Below are positions 53,027-61,562 of a stretch of 64,000 bases of DNA, in pieces; positions within the stretch are counted from its first letter, which is position 1, and each line of letters starts with the position of its first letter. The notes below the pieces were generated by a model. The model worked only from the letters and a program-made list of their open reading frames with translations. It made no database searches and was not told the DNA's origin. The stretch is from Finegoldia magna ATCC 53516 (GTDB lineage: Bacteria > Bacillota > Clostridia > Tissierellales > Peptoniphilaceae), in contig NZ_CM000955.1 in the NCBI RefSeq assembly GCF_000159695.1, positions 1,714,524-1,778,523 on the forward strand. Direction: 5' to 3'. Both the position numbers and the translations under genes were made by a program.

Positions 53027-55240
53027 CTATATTAATTCTTTAAGTTTTCCATATAAGTTCAATAATTCGTTAATATCCATATCCATTATAGGCTCATACA
53101 TAAAAGAGTTTATATGAATATTTTCTGGAGTCATTATATTAACTTCATTAACTATATTAATTTGTTCTTCATTCGCAATCTGCTTATATGCATCAAATAA
53201 TACCCTGGTCATATTATTAGTTTTATCTACATGATTCAGAAATTCCGCTTTATCTCCTGTTTTCAAATTATTTTTCACTTTCCAATTTAGCATACCATTA
53301 TAATTATTAATTTTATCTAACATTATTTCCTCAGCTTTAAGTCTACAAGCCATTGATAATAAAACTTTATGCTCGAGCAAATTTAAGTTACTAGTTAAGT
53401 TTTCAGTAGTTTCATAAAGCTTTTCTATAACCAGATCATCCTCTTTAAACTCACTTGGTATATCAAATCTCCCTATATATTCTTTATATACTTTCCCTAA
53501 AGTTTTAAAATTAATAGTTCCTGAATTTTCTTTTTTGTGTAGTAAATTAGTTAATAGCTCATAATCGCTATCATAATAATTTGAATCATTAACAGATTTA
53601 TCAAAACTATATTCAATTAGATTCCTAACAAATGGTATAAGTGCAAATAAGGAATATTTATCTGGTTTAGTTTTCCATGTTATAAAAGGTTGTTTTTGAT
53701 ATTTCTCTTCTATCAAATTTAAATCTTGTTTGTTTTCAACGATAAATCTAGATGTACGAGGTACATTTAGTCTAGAAGAAATTGTTCTATAAAAATCAAA
53801 ATTATGAGATAAAATTATCATTCTAAAATTATCAATTGTTGCCATTTCATACAAATATTCTACAATAGCATACTTATTTTTATAATCAAAAGAATCTGCT
53901 ATATCGTCTACTATAAATAGGACTTCATTGCTTTCTTTTTTTATTTTTTCTATGTCAAATATTATATTTAACAAATATAAAGATCTTTTCTCTCCTTGAC
54001 TTAACACGTCTAATTTTTCTAAATTTGATCTATCTAAACTTGCTTGATTTTCACCCTTTTCAAATATAAACTCCACACGTGGTAGGTTTTCTCCTATTAT
54101 CGCTCCCTTTAAATTTGATATTTTCATCTTATATGGAACAGTGAACCTATCTTCAAATATTTCTAAAGAACGATTCCACAATGTATTGTCTATATTGAGA
54201 TTTTTAATATTCTCCTCTAATTCTTTATATATCTCTAATAAATCATCAAAAGATTTCTTTTCTTTCTTTATATATGAAGTCCATAATTCTTTTTTTAAAT
54301 TATCTAAATTTTCTATTTTCAAAAACTCTATTAGTTCAGGATTGTTTTCTATTGTATCTCTTAATAATATGCCTTTTGTATCACTTAGTAACTTTTCTAT
54401 CTGTTGAAATTCTGGAATATCTTTAATTTTCCCCTCTATTTCATATATTTTCTCTTGTAGTTCATCATTATTACCAATTACTATGCTATTATTTAAATTA
54501 AGTTTATTATCTCTTACAAAAAAATTATCTGAATCTAAATTTTTTGCAACATTCTTCAATTTTGGAAATGTGAATTGACCTTTTTCAAAAAAAGTATAAC
54601 TACTGTATATAGTTTCAGCAGCTTCACAAAACTCTTTTATTTTATTTTGAAAACTACTGTCTTTTATTTTTTTAATTACACTATCATCAAAAATTGTAGA
54701 GTATTTAACATTAGGTAAATACGTTTTATTTTCAGCTTCACATAATTCTTTCAAGCTTAATAAAAAACTTTTTTCACTTAAATTCATGTCAGAAACTACT
54801 GTAGGCTCTAATTCATAAATTTTTCTTCCTTGTTGTGTTTTTTCAATTTTTAATCCTGAATATTGCACTAACTTTTTTAAAAAATTATTTTTTTGCTTTA
54901 ATAAAGTTGTGATAGATTTTTTTGTTTTTTCGTCTACTAATAAATCTGCTACACTACTAGATTCATAATAATTCTCAAAGCTTTTTATTACAAACACTTG
55001 CTCTTTTCTTATATCTTGTCCATCTATGCTCACATTAACTTCTGCTTTTATATCGAATATTTCATCACGTATTTCGTCAGCTTTACCATCTTGAATTTTC
55101 TTAAAAGTTTTTGCAAAAGAAGTTTTCATCAATCCATTTTTTGCATATACTGTAATCACATTTGTATTTGTAAAATCAAATTCATGGTTAAACTCATCTA
55201 TTCCATAACAATTCTTTAATTTACATTCTAGAATATCCAT
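53027..55240 (-). CDS. AAA/ABC-type ATPase of unknown function, possible defence protein (737 aa)
   Basis: An SMC/RecF-like ATPase. The N-terminal P-loop is unusual: VYAKNGLMKTSFAKTF (residues 31-46) has A and M where the Walker A glycines normally stand but keeps K39-T40. A helical and coiled-coil middle (about 100-390) follows, then a signature LSQGEKRSLYLLN near 413, Walker B VLFIVDDIADSFD near 440 and an H-loop LSHNFDFY. The C-terminal 230 residues (EYSFDKSVNDSNYYDSDYEL and after) match no domain I know. The gene has its own terminator and a TATAAT just upstream, so it looks like an inserted cassette. ATPases of this class occur in PrrC/RloC-like and other anti-phage systems; an assignment is not justified. 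Confidence 0.75.
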   Translation of the reverse strand: MDILECKLKNCYGIDEFNHEFDFTNTNVITVYAKNGLMKTSFAKTFKKIQDGKADEIRDEIFDIKAEVNVSIDGQDIRKEQVFVIKSFENYYESSSVADLLVDEKTKKSITTLLKQKNNFLKKLVQYSGLKIEKTQQGRKIYELEPTVVSDMNLSEKSFLLSLKELCEAENKTYLPNVKYSTIFDDSVIKKIKDSSFQNKIKEFCEAAETIYSSYTFFEKGQFTFPKLKNVAKNLDSDNFFVRDNKLNLNNSIVIGNNDELQEKIYEIEGKIKDIPEFQQIEKLLSDTKGILLRDTIENNPELIEFLKIENLDNLKKELWTSYIKKEKKSFDDLLEIYKELEENIKNLNIDNTLWNRSLEIFEDRFTVPYKMKISNLKGAIIGENLPRVEFIFEKGENQASLDRSNLEKLDVLSQGEKRSLYLLNIIFDIEKIKKESNEVLFIVDDIADSFDYKNKYAIVEYLYEMATIDNFRMIILSHNFDFYRTISSRLNVPRTSRFIVENKQDLNLIEEKYQKQPFITWKTKPDKYSLFALIPFVRNLIEYSFDKSVNDSNYYDSDYELLTNLLHKKENSGTINFKTLGKVYKEYIGRFDIPSEFKEDDLVIEKLYETTENLTSNLNLLEHKVLLSMACRLKAEEIMLDKINNYNGMLNWKVKNNLKTGDKAEFLNHVDKTNNMTRVLFDAYKQIANEEQINIVNEVNIMTPENIHINSFMYEPIMDMDINELLNLYGKLKELI

Positions 55241-55275
55241 ATCATATCCTCCTGTCTTTTATTTTATTATATCAT

Positions 55276-56238
55276 TCACAATAATAAGTTTGCACTAACA
55301 TGCATTATTGAACTAATAATGCACATTAAAACATCAACCACAATAGAATTGCCGGCCTGCTTATATAGTTTGCTTGAAGTGCAATTTTTTCTTCTTGAAT
55401 GCACTTCCTCTAATTTGTCTATATCACTATCATCAAAACCCATGAGTCTTAGGCATTCTCTTTCTGTTAAATACCTATACCTACCATTTCCAATATCTAT
55501 TATTCCAGAATTAGGTACTCTCATTTGTTTTGTAGAAATAGTATAAGAAAAATCTTTAATCACTTTGAGTCGCCCTCTAAAACTGTTATCTATGCTTTTA
55601 TTTAAAAATTTCAGCATATAGGGTTGGGTCATTGTATAAAGTTCACTTACATCCTTTTCTAAAAATTCACTTAGTGGTCTAGTTTCTTTCCTCTCCAATT
55701 TATTAAAAGAAAAGTTATTTGCTCCTAGACATGAAACAACAAATATCCTCTCCCTTTTTTGAGGTATCCCAAAGTCCATTGCATTTAAAATTTCATACTT
55801 ACTTTCATATCCAAGGTCTTCTAACTCCTTTAGATAAATAAACAAGGAGTCCCTCATATTTCTATCAAGGACTCCTTTTACATTTTCCCAAATTATCCAT
55901 TTAGGTTTATCTTTCATTTCTTTGATTATTCTAATTGTTTCAAATAGTAAGCTTGATCTAGTTCCTGAATTCTTTACTCCTCCTTGCTTTTTCCCTATTC
56001 TTGAAAAGTCTTGGCAAGGACTTCCATGCATAATTAAGTCTATCTTCTCATTAGGAGCTTTATATCCTACTACTGATTTTGGCTTATAAGCCTCTCCATA
56101 AAGTGCGTTGTATGATTTAACACAAGCCTTATCTATTTCTACATAATCAACTACTTCATAAGATATCTTTAAATTAATAAAAGCCTTTCTAATAGCACCT
56201 ATGCCACCGAAAAGCTCCAATATTTTTACCTTATTCAT
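55276..56238 (-). CDS. DNA (cytosine-5)-methyltransferase
   Basis: The 320-residue enzyme has the ordered C5-methylase motifs: I LELFGGIGAIRKAF, IV HGSPCQDFS with nucleophile C75, VI WIIWENVKGV, VIII PQKRERIFVV and X YKQAGNSIVVDVL. The target-recognition region (about 185-270) is short. No restriction endonuclease gene lies beside it, so it is an orphan methylase, perhaps protecting the element from host enzymes. The ATG overlaps the topoisomerase gene end by 8 bp, so it belongs to the conjugation operon. Confidence 0.95.
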   Translation of the reverse strand: MNKVKILELFGGIGAIRKAFINLKISYEVVDYVEIDKACVKSYNALYGEAYKPKSVVGYKAPNEKIDLIMHGSPCQDFSRIGKKQGGVKNSGTRSSLLFETIRIIKEMKDKPKWIIWENVKGVLDRNMRDSLFIYLKELEDLGYESKYEILNAMDFGIPQKRERIFVVSCLGANNFSFNKLERKETRPLSEFLEKDVSELYTMTQPYMLKFLNKSIDNSFRGRLKVIKDFSYTISTKQMRVPNSGIIDIGNGRYRYLTERECLRLMGFDDSDIDKLEEVHSRRKNCTSSKLYKQAGNSIVVDVLMCIISSIMHVSANLLL

Positions 56239-57952
56239 TTAGATTATTCTTGTACCTATCTACAAGCTCCCTTATACTATCTTCTATTTCTCTTAAAAAG
56301 TCTTCTTTATCTACTTCACCAGAGCTAATCTTTGCAAGTTTCATTTCCCATTCAGATGTTGTTTTAGCTGACTTAAACTTATCCTCTACAATTGATACAA
56401 GTCTATTGCCTTTTTCTGTTACAAGTAGATTTTTCTTATCTCTTCTTATAAGGTCCTTATGGATAAGATTTTCAATAATTCCTGCTCTTGTAGCTGGTGT
56501 TCCTAAGCCTTTTCTCTCCACTTCTATATCTTTATCCAGTGATTCAATCCCTGCATTCTCCATAGCCTTTAAAAGTGTATCTTCATTATAATGACTTGGA
56601 GCTTTTGTAAATTTCTCCGATATATTTTTAGAAGTTAGCTTAATTTTATCTCCAGTCTTTACATCTGGTAATTCATTTTCTTGCTTTTCTTTTCCATAAG
56701 CCTTTAGATACTTGGTATAACCTTCATCGATTATAGTCTTTCCACTTGCATTGAAGTTAAATTTATCATATTCATATCTGATTTTTCTACTAGATTCCTT
56801 TAAGTTATCCGAACATGAAGCAAGTAGTTTATCCTTAATTAGATTATAGACTTTGCTTTCTTTATCAGATAAATCTTTAACTTTTCCAATACCTGATATA
56901 GTAGGAATAATCGCATAGTGGTCTGTAACCTTAGATGAATTAAAAATAGACTTAAAGTTTGATTCGTTGATTTTAAAACCTTCTTCAAGTCCTTCTAATA
57001 ATTCTTTCATAGTAGTAACCATATCATCGGTTAAATACCTGCTATCTGTTCTTGGGTATGTGATTAGCTTTTTTTCATACAGACCTTGTGCCATATTTAA
57101 AGTGTCATTTGCTGAATATCCAAAATATTTATTTGCTTCTCTCTGTAAGGTAGTGAGATCATAAGGCTTATCTGGTTTTGTGCTTATTTCTTTATCCTCT
57201 ACCTCTGTAATAACTATTTCATCTTCTATCAAGTTTAAAAGTTGCTCTGCCACTTCGATTTTATCAATCCTATCTGATACAAGTTTCAATCCTTTATAAG
57301 ATAGGTCAACTGTATAATATTTTTGCTTCTTAAATAGATTTATTTCACTATCCCTTTTAGCTATTAAATATAGAGTTGGTGTTTGTACTCTACCAACTGA
57401 ATATGTTTCCTTGTAAATGCAAGAATAAAGCCTACTTAAATTCATTCCTACCAGCCAATCAGAGGTAGCTCTTGCACTTGCCGATCCATATAAGTCTTCA
57501 AATTTTTCTCCGTCTTTAAGATTTCTAAAACCATCTTCAATAGCTTTGTTTTCCATTGAAGATATCCAAAGTCTTTGAATTTTCTTCTTACATTTAGCTT
57601 GATTATATACAAGCCTAAAAATAAGTTCTCCCTCTCTTCCAGCATCACAAGCATTTATAACTGTGTCGATATTCTTATCGTTTAAAAGTTTCTTTAAAAC
57701 TCCATATTGTTTTTTAGTGCTTTTAGATACTTCATAAATATATTCTTCTGGAATTATAGGAAGATTTTCTATTGTCCATTTCTTCCATTTTTCGTCGTGT
57801 CTTTCTGGACTTGCCATTTGAATTAAATGACCGACACACCAAGAAACAATGTATCCATTCCCCTCATAATATCCGTTTTTTCTTGTTCTTGCTCCAATTA
57901 CTTTTGCAATTGTAACTGCTACGCTTGGCTTTTCTGCTATTACTAATTTCAT
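56231..57952 (-). CDS. topB: DNA topoisomerase III (type IA)
   Basis: A 573-residue type IA topoisomerase from the ATG at 57952, which GGAGG supports over a start 12 bases earlier. The TOPRIM domain has MKLVIAEKPSVAVTIAKVIG and the acidic CDAGREGELIFRLVY. The active-site tyrosine lies in LITYPRTDSRYLTDD near residue 307. Copies are standard in Tn1549/CTn-type elements, where they probably resolve transfer intermediates. A terminator-like hairpin lies between this gene and the DUF4366 gene upstream. Confidence 0.95.
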   Translation of the reverse strand: MKLVIAEKPSVAVTIAKVIGARTRKNGYYEGNGYIVSWCVGHLIQMASPERHDEKWKKWTIENLPIIPEEYIYEVSKSTKKQYGVLKKLLNDKNIDTVINACDAGREGELIFRLVYNQAKCKKKIQRLWISSMENKAIEDGFRNLKDGEKFEDLYGSASARATSDWLVGMNLSRLYSCIYKETYSVGRVQTPTLYLIAKRDSEINLFKKQKYYTVDLSYKGLKLVSDRIDKIEVAEQLLNLIEDEIVITEVEDKEISTKPDKPYDLTTLQREANKYFGYSANDTLNMAQGLYEKKLITYPRTDSRYLTDDMVTTMKELLEGLEEGFKINESNFKSIFNSSKVTDHYAIIPTISGIGKVKDLSDKESKVYNLIKDKLLASCSDNLKESSRKIRYEYDKFNFNASGKTIIDEGYTKYLKAYGKEKQENELPDVKTGDKIKLTSKNISEKFTKAPSHYNEDTLLKAMENAGIESLDKDIEVERKGLGTPATRAGIIENLIHKDLIRRDKKNLLVTEKGNRLVSIVEDKFKSAKTTSEWEMKLAKISSGEVDKEDFLREIEDSIRELVDRYKNNLNE

Positions 57953-57967
57953 TAATACCTCCATAAA

Positions 57968-57999
57968 TAAAAAAAGAGCGAAAGATTTCTCTCTCGCTC
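57968..57999 (-). terminator. Terminator-like hairpin between the DUF4366 and topB genes
   Basis: The minus strand has GAGCGA, a 12-nt loop and TCGCTC, followed by a run of seven T residues. It may reduce read-through into topB, methylase and later genes. Confidence 0.75.
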
Positions 58000-58015
58000 A
58001 AACTTTTAAAAATTA

Positions 58016-58882
58016 TTATAATAGTTCATCTTCATCGTCTTCATCTAAAGATTCTTCATTACTTTCTTCATTGTCAGATTCATCTTCTGACTCACTAATA
58101 TAATCCTTATCATCTTCTTCAAAGTCTTCCAACATTTTATCTTCCTTAGCTTTGACTACCTTAAAATAGTATCCTGCTCCTATAACTCCTCCAATTACAA
58201 GTGCAATAATTAGAAATGAACCTATTCCACTTTTCTTTTCTTCTTTTACTGGAACAGTCTTAGGTTCTTCTTTTTTTACTTCTTCTTTCTTAGGCTCTTC
58301 AACCTTTATAGTATTTTTGTCTTCTGATTCAATCATATTAAGTAGGTCTTTCTCTCCTACTTCTGTCAATAGCCTTACATTATCTTGATTTGATGAGTGA
58401 TCCACTATTAGGTGCATAGTTTTTCCACTTTTAGTTTGAAATGTTAAAAATTGTCTCACATCTACTGGATTTTCTTTATCTTTTTCTGTATCTCCACTTG
58501 GTGTTATATCTTTTCCATTCCTATCTACATTTTCAATTACTGAACCTCTTGCCTTATTTTCTTGTGTCGCAAGATTATTTACTGCCTTTGTATTACCACC
58601 TTTTACAAGTGGGGTTTTCTTTGGAGGATTATTTGAAGGCTTATTTGCTTCACTTGTATTTCCTGGTATTCTTGGAACATCTTGATAAGGAATTTCTTCT
58701 TTTGACGGTGTAAAAACATCATCTTTCAACATTTTTTCAAATTCTTCTTTTTGTGGTTCATAGATTGATTCGTTTTGACTTTCTATTTGCCCTTCATTTG
58801 TCATTGCAAATGTAGTTGCTGGTACTGTAAATGTAAAAAGGAGTAACGCTATGGCTACTCCTCGTTTAATACTCTTATTCAT
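58016..58882 (-). CDS. DUF4366 (CD1107-family) mobile-element membrane protein
   Basis: The 288-residue protein has a signal peptide (GVAIALLLFTFTVPATTFA), a Pro/Lys/Asn-rich extracytoplasmic region, and a conserved core (VRQFLTFQTKSGKTMHLIVD, VRLLTEVGEKDLLNMIE). One membrane helix follows near residue 225 (GSFLIIALVIGGVIGAGYYF), then a very acidic cytoplasmic tail (DEDDEDELL). It is a marker protein of Tn1549/CTn-type elements, probably in the mating-channel or envelope part of the transfer machinery. It lies 14 bp after the stalk-protein gene. Confidence 0.88.
   Translation of the reverse strand: MNKSIKRGVAIALLLFTFTVPATTFAMTNEGQIESQNESIYEPQKEEFEKMLKDDVFTPSKEEIPYQDVPRIPGNTSEANKPSNNPPKKTPLVKGGNTKAVNNLATQENKARGSVIENVDRNGKDITPSGDTEKDKENPVDVRQFLTFQTKSGKTMHLIVDHSSNQDNVRLLTEVGEKDLLNMIESEDKNTIKVEEPKKEEVKKEEPKTVPVKEEKKSGIGSFLIIALVIGGVIGAGYYFKVVKAKEDKMLEDFEEDDKDYISESEDESDNEESNEESLDEDDEDELL
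58839..58862 (-). other. Terminator-like hairpin within the DUF4366 signal-peptide codons
   Basis: The minus strand has AGGAGTA, a ten-base loop and TACTCCT, followed by TTTT, about 20-45 bases into the gene. A similar early hairpin lies in the LRR gene (61200-61221). Confidence 0.45.
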
Positions 58883-58896
58883 TTTTCTATCCTTTC

Positions 58897-59967
58897 TTAT
58901 TTTACATTTTTAAATACATAGACTGCTTTTCTAGCATTGTCCCATTCTATTGTTTGGTTTTTACCATCTTTAATATCTCCATTACTTGCTCCAAAAGCTT
59001 TAGCAATGTTTGAAATTGAAGCATGGATTCTTCCATTTATAATAACTGGCTTAACATCTGAATTGTAGACTTTACCATCTGAATCTTTCATAACACCAGT
59101 ATCAATATTTAGTCTTAATGTCTTTTTAGCTAGGATATTATTCTCTTTATTGGAGAAAATAGCTTCACGAGTAGAGTTGTCATACTCAACATTAAAACCT
59201 AGAGTATAAGCGATATATCTTACTGGAATCATAGTTCTTCCTTGATCCACATAAGTTTTTACATCCATATAGACTGTTGTCTTACCATCTTTGTTGATAA
59301 TGTTATAAAAGTTTTTGTCAACTTGGAAAACTGCAAATTCTTTTTCATCTTTAACTTGTTTTTTGTATTGTTGTTCCTCTTGCTTTTTCATCTTGTTAAG
59401 ATCAAATTGATTTAGGATGTTCTTGTCATCAGCTTTCAAAAGTTCATCCCACTTCTTATCTTGAGATTTCTTATCTTCTTTCTTTTCTTTGTTTTCTTTT
59501 TGGAGTTTTAGAAGTTCATCTAATTTTTTAGATAGGTCTTGGTTTAGATTTTTATCTTTTTCATCTTTAGCTTGTTTCTCAAGTTCTTCTTTTGCTTTTT
59601 TATTTGCTTCCTCGATTAACTTCTTTGCTTCTTCGATTTTCTTATCTAATTCTTCTTTTAGCTTTTTAATTTCTTCTTCAGAAGCTTTTTGTTTTTCTTC
59701 TAGTACTTTAATCTTATCTTCTAATTCTTTTTTTGTATTTTCAGAAGATACTTTTAAACTATCAATAGCCTTTTGAAGCTCTTCAATTTTCTTACAGCAT
59801 TCTGACTTAGAATTTTCTGTCTCTTTCTTTTTAGACTCTAAGTCTCTTATCTTAGCATCTTTTTCATCAAGAGCTTTTTCTAAGTCCTTAATTCTATTAT
59901 CTTTATCTTCAATTTCTTTAGTCTTCTTTGCAAGTTCCCCTTCTAAAGACTCAAGCTTTTCTTGCAT
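58897..59967 (-). CDS. Coiled-coil plus copper-amine-oxidase-N-like stalk domain (3' part of a split gene)
   Basis: The 356 readable residues begin inside a coiled coil. About 210 residues of heptad-rich Lys/Glu sequence run from MQEKLESLEGELAKKTKEIE. A stalk domain of the type seen in clostridial surface proteins follows (YVDQGRTMIPVRYIAYTLGF, KPVIINGRIHASISNIAKAF). The frame is open upstream of 59967 to about 60073 (ITNENAKLKEDYSST), with no ribosome site at the apparent ATG. It joins the end of the LRR/coiled-coil frame if one base is added to the A-run near 60073. The intact protein would have about 783 residues. Confidence 0.8.
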   Translation of the reverse strand: MQEKLESLEGELAKKTKEIEDKDNRIKDLEKALDEKDAKIRDLESKKKETENSKSECCKKIEELQKAIDSLKVSSENTKKELEDKIKVLEEKQKASEEEIKKLKEELDKKIEEAKKLIEEANKKAKEELEKQAKDEKDKNLNQDLSKKLDELLKLQKENKEKKEDKKSQDKKWDELLKADDKNILNQFDLNKMKKQEEQQYKKQVKDEKEFAVFQVDKNFYNIINKDGKTTVYMDVKTYVDQGRTMIPVRYIAYTLGFNVEYDNSTREAIFSNKENNILAKKTLRLNIDTGVMKDSDGKVYNSDVKPVIINGRIHASISNIAKAFGASNGDIKDGKNQTIEWDNARKAVYVFKNVK

Positions 59968-60047
59968 TTCTTTGATTTTATTTTCGTTTTTATCTGTCTT
60001 TTCTTTCTCAGCTTCTAACTCCCATTTTGTAGATGAATAATCTTCTT

Positions 60048-61247
60048 TTAGTTTTGCATTTTCATTTGTAATCTTTTTAATTCATCTTTAAGCTGAGTAA
60101 TTTCTGCTATTAGTTCATCATTGTTAGAATTTTTAAGTTCCTCAATTTCTTTATTCAATTGAGCAATCTTATTATCTTTATCTCTAATTTCTTCTTCTAG
60201 CTTAGCTTTTTCTTGTTTTAGTTTCTCTCCATTATCTTTGCAAGATTCTAACTTTTCCTTTAATTCATCTATCTTTGTTTGGTCTTCTTGTTTCTTATCA
60301 TTTAAGTCTTTGATCTGATTTTCCAAGTCCTTAATATTTTTAGTTAAATCATCAATCTTATTGTCCTTTTCATCAATATCTTGCCCTGTTAAATCTGTTT
60401 GAGTATCAATGGAATATTTATTTGGATTGTATATAGTCATCTTTCCTTGATACAAATCATTGTTATAATCAAATTCAAGTTCTACACTATCTACGTTCTT
60501 ATCAAAGACAAACTCTCCATTTTCAAACCTTAATCCATTAGGAATAGATTTGAATCCTTGATTTCCGTTGAAACCAAAATGATTTTCGTAAAATGGATTT
60601 TGTTTTGGTCTATACTCAACTTCTTGATTATGGAATACTCCCTTACTGTTAATGTTTGGATTGCCTAAAACTTTTACAGTGTGTAGTTTATTTCTTGAAA
60701 AAGCATACTGTTCAATTGTCTTCACAGACTTCGGTATAGTTATTTCTTGAAGGTTATTTCTTTCAAAAGCATTATGTTCAATATTTACCAAAGTATTAGG
60801 TAAAGTTACTTCTCTAAGTCCACAATTGAAAAATGCTAAACCACCAAGATAAGTTAGACTATTTGATAGTTTTACTTCATCTATACTTGCTTCGTAAAAG
60901 GCAGCATAACCTAAATGCTTAACAGAATCAGGAATAATTACTTTATCCCAATGTTTGCCACGCCCAAATTCTCTTTTATATCTAAGTTCATCGTTTGAAT
61001 GACTTAAAGAATAATTTCCATTTATAGACTTCGTTCCTTCAGGAAATACTAGAATATTTGTCTTTTCTTTCTTTTCTAAGCCCTTATCACTAAAAGCGAT
61101 TATATTTCCCTCAGAGGAATACATAAAATCATCTTCCGTCCAAGTAACATCAGACTTTGCAAATGCACTTGTATGCACAGTTGATGTTAAAACTAATAAA
61201 AGAGCCATAAAAAAGGCTCTTAGTCTGTTCGTATTAAATTTCTTCAT
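60048..61247 (-). CDS. Secreted BspA-like leucine-rich-repeat protein with coiled coil (5' part of a split gene)
   Basis: The 399-residue frame starts with a signal peptide (LRAFFMALLLVLTSTVHTSA) and an AAGGAGA-like site (GGAGAAC). LRR_5/BspA-type repeats follow at about 80-210 (IPDSVKHLGYAAFYEASIDE, LPNTLVNIEHNAFERNNLQE, IPKSVKTIEQYAFSRNKLHT), then a beta-rich segment and a coiled coil from about 285. It ends at KRLQMKMQN, just after the A-run where the frame is lost. BspA-like repeats mediate host or matrix binding in other bacteria. Its place in a conjugation operon suggests a surface adhesin carried by the element. Confidence 0.82.
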   Translation of the reverse strand: MKKFNTNRLRAFFMALLLVLTSTVHTSAFAKSDVTWTEDDFMYSSEGNIIAFSDKGLEKKEKTNILVFPEGTKSINGNYSLSHSNDELRYKREFGRGKHWDKVIIPDSVKHLGYAAFYEASIDEVKLSNSLTYLGGLAFFNCGLREVTLPNTLVNIEHNAFERNNLQEITIPKSVKTIEQYAFSRNKLHTVKVLGNPNINSKGVFHNQEVEYRPKQNPFYENHFGFNGNQGFKSIPNGLRFENGEFVFDKNVDSVELEFDYNNDLYQGKMTIYNPNKYSIDTQTDLTGQDIDEKDNKIDDLTKNIKDLENQIKDLNDKKQEDQTKIDELKEKLESCKDNGEKLKQEKAKLEEEIRDKDNKIAQLNKEIEELKNSNNDELIAEITQLKDELKRLQMKMQN

Positions 61248-61473
61248 TATGAATGTTCTCCTTTTCTTTTAATTTCTCTTCTCTTTTTCTATCATTGATT
61301 TTCTCCATTAATTCTTCCAAGCTAATATTGTTCCTCCTAAGAGTTACAATTATTTCTTCATTTTCAACCTGTATTTCTTCATCGCAAATTTCCTTGTATT
61401 TTGCATTTAAATCTTTCAATTTCTCTTCTATTTTTTTCTTTTTGTTTCTAATACTTATAAGCTTCCTGTTCAC
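61234..61473 (-). CDS. DUF4315-family small ICE protein
   Basis: A 79-residue, very charged and fully helical protein (ISIRNKKKKIEEKLKDLNAK, then VTLRRNNISLEELMEKI), typical of the DUF4315 proteins that lie between the NlpC/P60 and DUF4366 genes in Tn1549/CTn-like elements. Function unknown. It starts with GTG at 61473 with GGGAG seven bases away. Its end overlaps the LRR gene start by 14 bp. Confidence 0.78.
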   Translation of the reverse strand: MNRKLISIRNKKKKIEEKLKDLNAKYKEICDEEIQVENEEIIVTLRRNNISLEELMEKINDRKREEKLKEKENIHNEEI

Positions 61474-61562
61474 ATAATATCTCCCTTCTATCTAGGTCTT
61501 CCAAAACCATAAAAGTGTGATTTCCAATATTTTGAATTTATTGATGTGTATTGAATTGGATC

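Noticed and set aside
53027-56238. ATPase plus C5 methylase as a complete restriction-modification system
   Set aside because: No nuclease motif was recognised in the ATPase, and the methylase overlaps topB in the conjugation operon while the ATPase has its own terminator. A functional link remains only a possibility.
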